This document shows, piece by piece, positions 8,401 through 15,619 of a stretch of DNA of 27,887 bases. The stretch spans positions 1 to 27,887 of the forward strand of contig DASVWZ010000131.1 in NCBI GenBank assembly GCA_036392935.1, in the 5' to 3' direction. The notes under the pieces were generated by a model. It ran no database searches. It was not told where the DNA came from and saw only the letters and a list, made by a program, of their open reading frames with translations. Every line of letters starts with the position of its first letter. Position 1 is the first letter of the stretch. The translations under genes were made by a program, and so were the position numbers. The stretch comes from DASVWZ01 sp036392935. GTDB lineage: Bacteria; Acidobacteriota; Terriglobia; Terriglobales; Acidobacteriaceae.

Positions 8401-8646
8401 GGATTTGGGCCAATCAATCGCGAACTGGGGCGTCTGGCATGGATGATCGAAAGCGGTGATGCGCGTCCGGCCGACGAGTTGCAGGCGCAGGCGATCGATT
8501 ATTGCGAGACCCTGGCCAAGCGGTCATCGGAGTGGGGCGACCTAAACAAGAATGAAATTCCGGCGCTGAATACGCAGTTGCAGGCGGGAGGATTGTCGAC
8601 TTTGCCAGTGAAGGCGGATATTCCGCACGGGCCGGAGTGCAAGTAA
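5491..8646 (+). CDS. Large secreted beta-propeller protein (BNR/sortilin-VPS10-like glycosyl hydrolase-type repeats)
   Basis: A 1051-residue exported protein. The N-terminus has a signal peptide: a hydrophobic core at about residues 20-33 and likely cleavage after FASA (Ala36). The mature protein starts with the family hallmark WRMIGPFRGGRITAV, then many BNR/Asp-box-like blades such as GVWKTEDGGTVW, GVYKSIDAGATW, GVFKTTDGGKSW, LFRSEDGGANW and MYRSIDGGKTF, covering about residues 45-700. The C-terminal 300 residues hold a beta-rich Ig/FlgD-like part (about 740-900) and a helical end. Relatives are often labelled glycosyl hydrolase on the strength of the propeller alone; I see no proof of catalysis. 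Such proteins are abundant in Acidobacteria and Bacteroidetes. The ribosome binding site is weak (TAAAG). Confidence 0.85.
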   Translation: MNNHLRSIPTQSSQLAVSWQAAITLLLILLAQFASAQHVPAEYLNAMKWRMIGPFRGGRITAVSGVPSQPDVYYVGTPGGGVWKTEDGGTVWKPISDGIPVASIGALAVSPSNPSIVYVASGEQTPGDGVYKSIDAGATWVNVGLHDTHVLSGILVDPKNPDVVLVGAAGDYRSGAERGVFKTTDGGKSWQKVLYKDEHWSVVDLEVDPDDPKRLFAVLNKHPEDPFSSDDSDKEKEQDALVYRSNDQGASWTLIEGKGLPTEPMGRVGVAVAPGTKGKRVYAIADQGLFRSEDGGANWQRSTTDPRILGNSYFSRIFVDPHDARNIYVAQTSMYRSIDGGKTFEAWQGAPSGDDYHIMWFNSSDSRRMILGVDQGAVITNDGGLTWSSWYNQPTGQFYHVSTDQQYPYNVYGAQQDSGTAGVPSRTDFGEITNHDWSPVGGFEFSFIEVDPLDPNIVYTGGWYGTVLKFDKTTGQIVHILVRSSKYRTANMAPIAFSPQDPHVLYSATQFVMRTTDRGVTWQEVSPDLTAKTEAKPNPRRAVINCLSLSRVDSKVIWAGTGNGLIQVTQDGKNWQNVTPQNLPERSTITMIESSPRDAGTAYAVVSAFRHQHPLIYRTRDFGKTWQPIVNGLPDDWSARVVRADTVRSGLLFAGTGNAVYFSLDDGDHWQSLQLNLPVCTVTDLAVHSGDLVASTFGRSLWILDDITPLRMVDKSWANAPANLLPPRATVRARWDENQDTPYPPDIPAAKNPPDGAILYYFLQAPPSSVTLSIYDQQKNLVREFSNVPLPIDTAPINAPDYWFEPPIAMTMDRGLNRFVWDLRYPTPKTLHYSYYGQHIDYNEQTLSDHAIPGDTPRDQPQGPFIVPGTYSLVLKVDGQSYTQPLTVTLDPRVHVSQDDLVKQLSAEQSMSAQMAATYAGYDQVTSLRAAIADRLKQASGNPSLQAVTDALKSLDEKAEKIETGPPKDLGFGPINRELGRLAWMIESGDARPADELQAQAIDYCETLAKRSSEWGDLNKNEIPALNTQLQAGGLSTLPVKADIPHGPECK

Positions 8647-8647
8647 A

Positions 8648-8677
8648 GGCGGGGCGATTCCAAACGCTTGCCCCGCC
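8648..8677. terminator. GC-rich hairpin between convergent genes
   Basis: GGCGGGGC (8648-8655) and GCCCCGCC (8670-8677) form a perfect 8-bp stem with a 14-base loop, one base after the stop codon of the propeller gene and 13 bases before the 3' end of the convergent gene. No T-tract follows on either strand, so it is a non-canonical, possibly bidirectional terminator or an mRNA-protecting stem-loop. Confidence 0.5.
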
Positions 8678-8690
8678 AGTTGAACAGAAG

Positions 8691-9059
8691 CTATTTACAG
8701 CTGTCGCTGACCATCTTCAGGCCAGTGACTTCAAAGTCAGCGTAAGGCTTTCCGTTGGATTCTTTCTTCTCGTCTTGCGAATATTTTGCTTCTTCGACTT
8801 GACTACGATGCAGCACGTGGCCTTTGACGGCGATTGTGTGACCGACGTGGCTTGCATCGATTTTTCCGGTGAGTTCCCACACTGTCCCGTCAGCGCTGGC
8901 GATGGTAAAGGCTCCTGATTCGACACCTTTCTGCAGGCAACCGGTGATCGAGGTTGTCTTGTCGAGCGCGGGATTGGCTTGAGCGGCCGCGATCGATGCA
9001 ATGAACGACAAGCCGATCAGACCGAGCCAAAGCCAAAGCTTTGATTGGGTGATGGACAT
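8691..9059 (-). CDS. Small secreted protein, DUF5818-like
   Basis: A 122-residue exported protein of unknown function. The signal peptide runs to about residue 25 (hydrophobic WLWLGLIGLSFIASIAAA, cleavage near AAA-QA). The mature part has TSITGCLQKG, SGAFTIASADGTVWELTG and an end in LKMVSDSCK, so Cys residues near both ends of the fold could form a disulfide. It looks like the small OB/beta-barrel secreted proteins common in Acidobacteria. The ATG at 9059 is chosen because GAGGAGG lies 6 bases upstream; the frame is open further upstream but would put the signal peptide inside the protein. The gene is transcribed away from plsC's 3' end. Confidence 0.75.
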   Translation of the reverse strand: MSITQSKLWLWLGLIGLSFIASIAAAQANPALDKTTSITGCLQKGVESGAFTIASADGTVWELTGKIDASHVGHTIAVKGHVLHRSQVEEAKYSQDEKKESNGKPYADFEVTGLKMVSDSCK

Positions 9060-9078
9060 AATTCCCTCCTCGAAAAAA

Positions 9079-9084
9079 AGTATA
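9079..9084 (-). promoter_or_regulatory. Candidate -10 box for the small secreted protein gene
   Basis: TATACT on the minus strand, about 20 bases upstream of the ATG at 9059 and just upstream of a T-run and the GAGGAGG site. There is no convincing -35 box at the right spacing. Confidence 0.3.
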
Positions 9085-9129
9085 GGACTAAGTTGGCCAG
9101 GCAGGATCGGTGTGATGGCCAAAGATTGT

Positions 9130-9888
9130 TTACGCAGTACCAAATTGGTCATCCGCCGTCGCATGGGCCCCAATGGGAATCGGCTCTTGCATTTCCGGCG
9201 GCAGGCCGCTGTTGATGGCGCGGTGGACTTTTTCCATCAGGCAATCGCGGCCGCCAAAATCCGCCGGCTCGATGGGATCATGAAAAATAATGTCGACCTT
9301 CCCTGGCTTGATGGCGTAGCGGCCTTTTGGCATGGCGTAATGTGTGCCTGAAATGGTGACCGGAATCACGGGGATCTGGCAGGCTTCGGCGAGGTAGAAC
9401 GGTCCTTTCTTGAATGGCAACAGGCGGCCGTCGTAGGAGCGGTGTCCCTCCACGTAAATGGTCATGTTGACGTTTTTTTTCACTACGTCGGTTGCCGCGC
9501 GGACCGCGGAGATTCCGGCGTCGCGGTTGCCACGGTCCACGGGCACAAGTGAGCCAAGGCGCATGACTTTGCCGAGAATGGGAAATTTGAACAGTTCTTT
9601 CTTCACCATAACCGAAGTTCGGCCGGGAATCAGCGGCAACATAAGCGGCGGATCGATATTGGAGACGTGGTTGGACATGTAAATGTAAGTGCGGCTGCGG
9701 TCGATTTTGTCCAAGCCGTGGGTTTCGACGCGCACGCCTGCCAAACGCACGCCCGTCAACGCGAACCACATGCAGACACGATAGAGAAAGGTGACATCGC
9801 CAGTGAGCATTGTCCAGGGGAAGCAGACTACAGCCACGAAAGGCAGAGCCAGAGCCCAGAATGCCAGCATGAGGGTGGTGCGAATCAT
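9130..9888 (-). CDS. plsC: 1-acyl-sn-glycerol-3-phosphate acyltransferase (PlsC family)
   Basis: Membrane-associated acyltransferase making phosphatidic acid from lysophosphatidic acid in phospholipid synthesis. The 252-residue product has an N-terminal hydrophobic segment (about 5-28), the catalytic NHVSNID box (His74, Asp79), the substrate-binding block around VPVDRGNRD, and a third motif reading EGHRS (147-151) where EGTRS is usual, followed by LLPFKKGPF. It closes the minus-strand run, 90 bases after the mpl stop, so it may share that transcript. The ATG at 9888 gives a normal-length protein with the hydrophobic segment at the very N-terminus. Exact acyl and acceptor specificity cannot be read from sequence. 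Confidence 0.88.
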   Translation of the reverse strand: MIRTTLMLAFWALALPFVAVVCFPWTMLTGDVTFLYRVCMWFALTGVRLAGVRVETHGLDKIDRSRTYIYMSNHVSNIDPPLMLPLIPGRTSVMVKKELFKFPILGKVMRLGSLVPVDRGNRDAGISAVRAATDVVKKNVNMTIYVEGHRSYDGRLLPFKKGPFYLAEACQIPVIPVTISGTHYAMPKGRYAIKPGKVDIIFHDPIEPADFGGRDCLMEKVHRAINSGLPPEMQEPIPIGAHATADDQFGTA

Positions 9889-9978
9889 GGGAAGGCACCT
9901 GCCAGGTTGGATCGAGGGTCAGGTGCGGTTCGCAAAGTCATAGAAGGAGAGCGCCCCGGCGCTGTGCGTTTCATGATC

Positions 9979-11415
9979 TCACGATTTAGACGCGGCGGCC
10001 TGGGTTTCGTGAATGGAACGCAGACGCTGCGGCAGCTTTTCGTAGATGCCGGCGAATCCTCCGTTGGAGAGGATGGCGACGACGTCTCCGGGGCGCATTT
10101 CCGGAGCAACCAGGTCGATGATGGCGTCGGCGGTGGGCGAAATGCGTGCACGCTTGCCATTTTTTCTGATCGCTTCGGCAAGTTGCGACACATCCATGCG
10201 TTCGTTTTCGGGGATCGCCTCGGATTTGAAGACATTGGCGATGACCACTTCATCGGCCAGCGCCAGACTGCGTGCCAGATCGTTCTGCAGGACGCGGCGG
10301 CGCAAAGTGTTGGAGCGAGGCTCGAGGATTGCCCAAACGCGTCCACCGGGATAGCGATACCGAAGTGCCGTAAGGGTGCCTGCTATGGCGGTGGGATGAT
10401 GAGCGAAATCGTCGATAATAGTTATTCCACGGACGACGGCTCGCACCTCCAGGCGGCGCTTTACGCTTTTGAAAGTGCGCAAGGCATCGGCGATGACGTT
10501 CTTTGGAATTCCATACGCGGTTGCCAATGCTGCGGCGGCGGTTGCATTCCACACGTTGTATTCACCGCCGATCGAGAATTCGAAATCGGCCCAGGGCTTG
10601 CCGTCGCGAAGCACAGACCATGTGGTTCGATCTGGCTCGAGCCGGAGATTTGTCACTCGCCAGAAAGCATGCTGGCTCGCGCCGTAGCGTTGGACCGGGC
10701 AGAACCCTTTGGCAAGGCAGCGCTCGATGCTTTCTCCGGAATCGAAACCGATGATACGCCCGCGCTGCGGCACCAGATTCACTAGTCGTTTGAACGCGGT
10801 CTCGACCGCGTCGAGATCTTTGTAGATATCGGCATGGTCGAATTCAACCGAGGTCAGGATCAGCGCGTCGGGAAAGTAGTGCATGAACTTTGGGCCTTTA
10901 TCGAAGAAGGCGGTGTCATATTCATCGCCCTCGAGGATGAAGTGCTTTCCCGCGCCGAGTTGGAAACTGCTGCCGAAATTTTCTGCGATCCCTCCGATGA
11001 GAAACGATGGCTCGAGACCGGCCGAATGAAAAATCCACGACAGCATCGAAGTCGTTGTGGTTTTGCCGTGGGTTCCGGCGACGACCAGGACTTCTTTCCC
11101 GGTCAGAAATTCATGGTGCAGAACCTGGGGAAGGGAATTAAAGCGTATGCGCTCGTTGAGCACATATTCGATTTCGGGGTTTCCGCGCGAAAGAGCGTTG
11201 CCCACTACGACCAGATCAGGCTTGGGCTGCAGGTTTTCAGCGGCGAACGGCTGTGCGACAGGGATTCCAAGGGAAGCCAGGAAATCTGACATCGGCGGAT
11301 AGGCTGCAGCGTCCGATCCGGTAACTTTAAAACCGCGTTGCTGCAACATTCCGGCCAGCGACGCCATGGCGGTGCCGCAGATGCCAATGAGATGAATGTG
11401 TCTGGTATCGGCCAT
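9979..11415 (-). CDS. mpl: UDP-N-acetylmuramate:L-alanyl-gamma-D-glutamyl-meso-diaminopimelate ligase
   Basis: Cytoplasmic murein-recycling ligase that joins recovered L-Ala-gamma-D-Glu-meso-Dap tripeptide to UDP-MurNAc using ATP. The N-terminus carries the Mpl-type IHLIGICGTAMASLAGML segment, the ATP-binding GTHGKTTTT loop lies at about residues 114-122, and EGDEYDTAFFDKGPKF is the Mur-ligase central-domain motif in its Mpl form. Length (about 478) fits Mpl rather than MurC. The ATG at 11415 is used; a GTG two codons earlier (11421) would overlap the ldcA stop by 4 bases and is equally possible. ldcA directly upstream makes the tripeptide that Mpl uses, and dapF supplies the Dap type. Confidence 0.93.
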   Translation of the reverse strand: MADTRHIHLIGICGTAMASLAGMLQQRGFKVTGSDAAAYPPMSDFLASLGIPVAQPFAAENLQPKPDLVVVGNALSRGNPEIEYVLNERIRFNSLPQVLHHEFLTGKEVLVVAGTHGKTTTTSMLSWIFHSAGLEPSFLIGGIAENFGSSFQLGAGKHFILEGDEYDTAFFDKGPKFMHYFPDALILTSVEFDHADIYKDLDAVETAFKRLVNLVPQRGRIIGFDSGESIERCLAKGFCPVQRYGASQHAFWRVTNLRLEPDRTTWSVLRDGKPWADFEFSIGGEYNVWNATAAAALATAYGIPKNVIADALRTFKSVKRRLEVRAVVRGITIIDDFAHHPTAIAGTLTALRYRYPGGRVWAILEPRSNTLRRRVLQNDLARSLALADEVVIANVFKSEAIPENERMDVSQLAEAIRKNGKRARISPTADAIIDLVAPEMRPGDVVAILSNGGFAGIYEKLPQRLRSIHETQAAASKS

Positions 11416-11417
11416 TC

Positions 11418-12401
11418 TCACTTTTCGCTCAACTGTTCGGTTGGTTGTGCCCTTGTGGCTGCCTCAAGAAAACGCAACTCTACCGATGTGCTCTTGACCC
11501 GCAGCCGTACGCGTACTCCCAGAGGCAGGGTAACATTCTGACGCGAAACGTGACCGGAGCGGAGGCCATCGGCGATGGGGATACCAAGATCACCGACGAC
11601 CCGCAGGATCACTTCCTGCAGGCTGTAATCCTGGTCGCGGTTCTGAAAGCAATCGAGCATCTCGCCGAATACGATGCCACGCACGCGGTCGAGCTTTCCG
11701 GCCAGCTTCAACTGCATCAGCATGCGGTCGATCTGAAATGGTTTGGTGGCCACATCTTCTATGAACAGAATGGTATCGTCGGTGCGAATTTCGTACGGCG
11801 TTCCAAGCGATGCTGCCAGCATGGAAAGGCATCCACCGTAAAGCGTGCCTTCGGCCGACCCTTCGACCAGCGGCTTTACAGCTTCGGCCGCCTGTGCGCC
11901 CAGTGTCCACGAGGCCATCGCACTGACAGCGGCCTGCCAGGAGGCGAGATCGATGCCATCCGAATTGGCAAAATCTTTGGTCGCCATGGGGCCGTGGAAG
12001 GTAACCAGGCCGGCATGATCGGCAAACCAAGTCAAGAGGGAAGTGACGTCGCTGTAGCCGACGAAAATCTTGGGATGCGTCCGGAGTTTCCGCAGGTCCA
12101 GTTTGCCGAGCAGATAATTCGTGCCGTATCCGCCGCGAGCGCAGATGATGGCGCGGACATCGTCGCGGACAAACATTTCCTCTAGCTCGTGCACGCGCCG
12201 TTCGACCGGTCCTGCAAAATAGAGGTCGCGCTCGAAGATGGAATCGAAATAAAAAGGCTTGTATCCCAGTTCGCGCAGGGCCTGGCACCCCGCTTCCAGC
12301 ATCTCGCGCTTGATGTTGCTGGCGGGAGCGACTAAGCCAACGGTATCTCCACTGCGGAGGCTCGGTGGTTTTGTTCGCGTGATGGTTTCTACGTTTGCCA
12401 T
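11418..12401 (-). CDS. ldcA: LD-carboxypeptidase (murein tetrapeptide carboxypeptidase, peptidase S66)
   Basis: Cytoplasmic serine peptidase removing the terminal D-Ala from recycled murein tetrapeptide to give the tripeptide used by Mpl. The 327-residue product shows the S66 pattern: VGLVAPAS near the N-terminus, CARGGYGTNYLL, the nucleophile elbow FVGYSDVTSL with Ser117, FIEDVATKPFQIDRML with Glu214, and RSGHVSRQNVTLPLG with His283. This order matches the Ser-Glu-His triad known for LdcA. The ATG is one base after the dapF stop, and the stop meets the mpl start, so the three genes are almost certainly co-transcribed and probably translationally coupled. Confidence 0.92.
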   Translation of the reverse strand: MANVETITRTKPPSLRSGDTVGLVAPASNIKREMLEAGCQALRELGYKPFYFDSIFERDLYFAGPVERRVHELEEMFVRDDVRAIICARGGYGTNYLLGKLDLRKLRTHPKIFVGYSDVTSLLTWFADHAGLVTFHGPMATKDFANSDGIDLASWQAAVSAMASWTLGAQAAEAVKPLVEGSAEGTLYGGCLSMLAASLGTPYEIRTDDTILFIEDVATKPFQIDRMLMQLKLAGKLDRVRGIVFGEMLDCFQNRDQDYSLQEVILRVVGDLGIPIADGLRSGHVSRQNVTLPLGVRVRLRVKSTSVELRFLEAATRAQPTEQLSEK

Positions 12402-12402
12402 G

Positions 12403-13194
12403 CTATTTCAGCCTGAAAAACTCGCCGCGGCAGATCAGCGCCGCTGACCCGCGCAGATAGACCTGATCTCCCCATCGTACCGTTTGCTTGCCACCGGGGG
12501 TGTCCACGCGAACCGGAGAGGCTGCTCGATGGGTTACGATGGCGGCGACGGCGGCCGCGCACGATCCGGTCCCGGACGACTTGGTTTCGCCGACACCGCG
12601 CTCATAAAAGAGCACGTCGATATTGCCCCGACCCTTGATTTTCACGAATTCGATGTTCACTCCGTGGGGAAACGCGGCGTTGCGCTGCACCGCGGCCGCT
12701 TCAGCCTGCCAACCTGTGAAGAACTCGTCGTGAAAAATCACGAAGTGCGGATTTCCCATAGAGACCGGAATGCCACACAGTTGGTCCGATCCGACATTCA
12801 GCGCAAGCTCTTTGCCAACCTCGGGGGTGCCCATAGCAGCCTCGAATTCGAACTCCATACCTCGGTACGAGATCAAGTGGCAGGTCTTGATCCCCGCTCC
12901 GGTCAAAACCGTAACCAGTTCCCGCGGCTGTTCAGAGCAAAGGTAAGTGGCCACGCAACGCGTGCCGTTGCCCGAAATTTCGGCACACGAGCCGTCGTTA
13001 TTGATCAGTCGCGCTTCTATGTCGGCGTTGGTCGTGGGATAGAGCCACTCCACACCATCGGCGCCGACTCCCTGATTGCGGTCGCAAATGCGGCGTGTGA
13101 AGTCAGCTATATCTGCCGGAGCATTGGCGCCGTCGATGATCAGAAAATCATTGCCGCAGGCGCATGCTTTAACGAAAGGAACAGTGGGACTCAT
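12403..13194 (-). CDS. dapF: Diaminopimelate epimerase homologue with both catalytic cysteines replaced by serine
   Basis: By fold and context this is DapF, which interconverts LL- and meso-diaminopimelate for lysine and murein. Family motifs are present: CGNDFLIID, GVGADGVEW, INNDGS, MGNPHFVIF, GVNIEFV and YERGVGET. However, the two-base mechanism of DapF needs two cysteines, normally in CGNG and in the CGTG/CGSG segment. Here those read EISGNGTRC (Ser74) and KSSGTGSCAA (Ser207). Cysteines do occur at unusual nearby sites (Cys11, Cys13, Cys70). Length (263) is normal. The start overlaps the mgtC stop by 4 bases (ATGA) and ldcA follows one base after the stop. Activity may be altered; the symbol rests on homology only. 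Confidence 0.83.
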   Translation of the reverse strand: MSPTVPFVKACACGNDFLIIDGANAPADIADFTRRICDRNQGVGADGVEWLYPTTNADIEARLINNDGSCAEISGNGTRCVATYLCSEQPRELVTVLTGAGIKTCHLISYRGMEFEFEAAMGTPEVGKELALNVGSDQLCGIPVSMGNPHFVIFHDEFFTGWQAEAAAVQRNAAFPHGVNIEFVKIKGRGNIDVLFYERGVGETKSSGTGSCAAAVAAIVTHRAASPVRVDTPGGKQTVRWGDQVYLRGSAALICRGEFFRLK

Positions 13195-13859
13195 TCCGGA
13201 AGCACCGGACCGAGCGAAACCACGCTCTCTAACACAGGCGATTGCTTCAGGTAACCGAGAACGGCGGACTGCTCCCTGTATGTGCCTTCTACTTCGAATT
13301 GCACGCGCACGTGCTGGCGGGTGGGTGCGACTTCGACGTTCAGCATGACGGAGTGAATTTTTTCGAGAATTTGGTTCACTTCCAGGCTGATCTCATCGGC
13401 GGCGCGGCCGGTGACTTCGTAGGCGTAGACCGCGAGTTTCAAGCCAAGATCGTCCTCTACGCGGGCGAGCAACGACAGGCATAGAAGAATGAAGCACGTG
13501 GCAAACACGGCGGTGAGATAGAGGCCGCCGCCAACCGCCATTCCGATCGAGGCTACGACGAACAGCGTGGCAGCGGAGGTGATCCCTGTGACCAGGTCGC
13601 CACGCGCATGGATAATTGTTCCCGCTCCAATGAACCCAATGCCGGGGATGATCTGCGCGGCGATGCGGGTATGATCGCCGATGTGCAGGACGGCCAACTG
13701 GTCGGAAAGCAATGTGTACATGGCCGCGCCCATGCAGATAAAAAGATTAGTGCGCAATCCCGCCGGTCGATGCTTGAGTTCGCGCTCCAGGCCGATCGCC
13801 GCGCCCAGGAGGGCTGCCACAAGGAGCTTGGCGATCGAGCTTCCCAGAATCGGAGTCAT
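13191..13859 (-). CDS. MgtC/SapB-family membrane protein
   Basis: Inner-membrane protein of the MgtC/SapB family, linked elsewhere to magnesium limitation and survival inside hosts; its molecular activity is debated. The product begins with hydrophobic segments containing GAAIGLERELKHRPAGLRTN, the family signature, followed by IPGIGFIGAGTI and GITSAATLFV. About 140 membrane-embedded residues precede a cytoplasmic ACT-like C-terminal domain of some 80 residues. I use the ATG at 13859 because homologues start about 20 residues before GLERE; the frame is open to 14000 (TTG) but that extension is hydrophilic and overlaps the upstream gene. The stop overlaps dapF by 4 bases, which ties this gene to the murein-peptide genes. 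Confidence 0.82.
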   Translation of the reverse strand: MTPILGSSIAKLLVAALLGAAIGLERELKHRPAGLRTNLFICMGAAMYTLLSDQLAVLHIGDHTRIAAQIIPGIGFIGAGTIIHARGDLVTGITSAATLFVVASIGMAVGGGLYLTAVFATCFILLCLSLLARVEDDLGLKLAVYAYEVTGRAADEISLEVNQILEKIHSVMLNVEVAPTRQHVRVQFEVEGTYREQSAVLGYLKQSPVLESVVSLGPVLPE

Positions 13860-13978
13860 CTCCGATCGCAAAACCTCGTAGATGTGGCTGAAGGTCTCCA
13901 CGCTGTCGATTTGGCTGGATTTTATCACTGCAAGCGGCGATGCCGTGTGTCGCAAGTGATCTCCGTTAACCGGAGAGA

Positions 13979-15619
13979 TTACCTCACCGGATGTGTCCAA
14001 TAAACTGTGGCCGGAGGCTGGCCGTTGGTACGGATGACGGCGACCGAAGTCAGGTCTTGCCGTGAAACCCTCTTAGCCACGGGATCGTCGCCGATGGTTA
14101 TCACCGCGTCCGCATATTGCTTTGGATCAGCCAGAGCGCGCTCCCACAATCCTTCGGGGTCGTCCGGCCGCTTCCACGGACGGTGGTTGCCTTCGTTGAT
14201 GGTGCGACGCAAGGGAATGCCGGCATCCTGCAGCGCGCCCACGTGATCGCCGAGGTACATAAGGATGGTAGACTCGGCCGGAATGCGGAGCAGTGTACTG
14301 GCCAGTTCGGTCTCAAGTGCGAGGCGAGAACGCGAATTAGCTTGCGCCTCACGAAAGCAAATCGGTTGGCTGCGCCAGACAAAAGCGTAGCTTCCCGCGA
14401 TCAAAAATATTGCGGCGCAGCCGACGCCGCTTCGGATCCCCGGTTTGCTCGCTGCGAAAAGCGCCCAGTGCAGAAAGATGCCGGCGAAGACCGCGAACGC
14501 CGGCAGCAATTCCAGCCCGAAGCGAACGTTGTAATACGAAAATGGCCACCATTCGGGAAAACATACCGGCACGCTGCCGTAGCTGATCGAAAGCATGTAG
14601 AACGGGATCGGCAACAGCAAGAACAAAAGCGGCCAGCGATGGCGGTGCAGTGTAAGCAAGAGAATGACTCCAGCCAGAAGGCAGAGGGTCCAAATTTTTT
14701 GCAATTGGCCATCCGCCATGATCTGCTGCGCGGCTTTGAAGAAATACAACAAAGCGACAAGCGGGTTACGCAGCCCGGGATACGCGGGGAAGCCGGAGAG
14801 CACGACTCGTTGCTGAATGGCTTGCGCAGAATAAGGGCCACGGGAAAACTCAAGGGCGTCGCCGTAGATGATGTGGTTATAAACCAGCCAAAGGGCTGGG
14901 CCAGCAATGACGATGGAAGCGAATTTTAGCAGCGGACTGAGGAGAGCTTTACGTTGTGAAGTCCCCATAATCACAACGGCGCAAGCCAAGCAAAGTACGG
15001 CCGCGAGGAACCATCCGTCATAACGAGTGAGGGTGGCGCCGGCGACGCAAAGTCCACACTTCAGCAAAGACTTGTGCGCCTGGTCGATATTTGCGGCCTG
15101 AACTTGCTGAATGAACTCATTGAAATGCACCAACGCCCACAGGAACCATGCCAGATAGAGCGGCTCGGTCATCGCCGTGACCTGCATGTAGATCAGGTTC
15201 GGGTTTGCGGCATAGACCAATGCCGCGGCCCACGCGGCAATGCGCGCATATGCTTTCGGCTTCTCATCGTAAGTCAGGCTTTCGCGCACCAACCGGAAGA
15301 TTGCGATCGTGCCCAGAACATACGCGACCATAGAAGGAATTGCTCCGCCGATTCCGCTTCGCCAGGCCACATCGGAAACGATAAACGGCAGAATCAGCAG
15401 GTGCGGCAGCGGAAGCCAAACCGTTCCCAGTTGCAGTATGCCGGGAGTGCGCGAGTCAAAGATGCGGCGCGCAATGTTGGTGTGAGCCACAGCGTCGCCG
15501 TAGAGGAGCAATTCGTGGCGCTGGAGAAAAACCAAAAGGGTAAGCAGTGAAATGCCCGCGGCAATCTGTCCGACCAGCGTGCACTCAGCGTCCCAACGGC
15601 GGTGCGATTCGACCTTCAT
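13979..15619 (-). CDS. Multi-pass membrane protein, GT-C-type glycosyltransferase-like
   Basis: A 546-residue protein with about 10 or more hydrophobic segments and a periplasmic-looking C-terminal part. The first loop has GDAVAHTNIARRIFD (Asp42, His46), resembling the acidic motif in loop 1 of GT-C transferases that use polyprenyl-phosphate sugars (ArnT/PMT/GT39-like). This suggests transfer of a sugar from a lipid carrier to lipid, glycan or protein on the outer face of the inner membrane; donor and acceptor are unknown. The start overlaps the pfkB-like stop by 4 bases (ATGA), so translation is coupled to a sugar-kinase-family gene. It ends 119 bases before mgtC. Confidence 0.7.
   Translation of the reverse strand: MKVESHRRWDAECTLVGQIAAGISLLTLLVFLQRHELLLYGDAVAHTNIARRIFDSRTPGILQLGTVWLPLPHLLILPFIVSDVAWRSGIGGAIPSMVAYVLGTIAIFRLVRESLTYDEKPKAYARIAAWAAALVYAANPNLIYMQVTAMTEPLYLAWFLWALVHFNEFIQQVQAANIDQAHKSLLKCGLCVAGATLTRYDGWFLAAVLCLACAVVIMGTSQRKALLSPLLKFASIVIAGPALWLVYNHIIYGDALEFSRGPYSAQAIQQRVVLSGFPAYPGLRNPLVALLYFFKAAQQIMADGQLQKIWTLCLLAGVILLLTLHRHRWPLLFLLLPIPFYMLSISYGSVPVCFPEWWPFSYYNVRFGLELLPAFAVFAGIFLHWALFAASKPGIRSGVGCAAIFLIAGSYAFVWRSQPICFREAQANSRSRLALETELASTLLRIPAESTILMYLGDHVGALQDAGIPLRRTINEGNHRPWKRPDDPEGLWERALADPKQYADAVITIGDDPVAKRVSRQDLTSVAVIRTNGQPPATVYWTHPVR

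Noticed and set aside
9667..10785. Long open frame (372 codons) on the plus strand
   Set aside because: It lies antisense to plsC and mpl, whose motifs are clear, and its translation has no recognisable domain; it is a codon-bias shadow.
11418..12401. Possible loss of the LdcA nucleophile, because GGYGT has Thr where Ser might be expected
   Set aside because: The nucleophile of S66 peptidases is in the GYSD/GHSD elbow, and Ser117 is present there together with Glu214 and His283.
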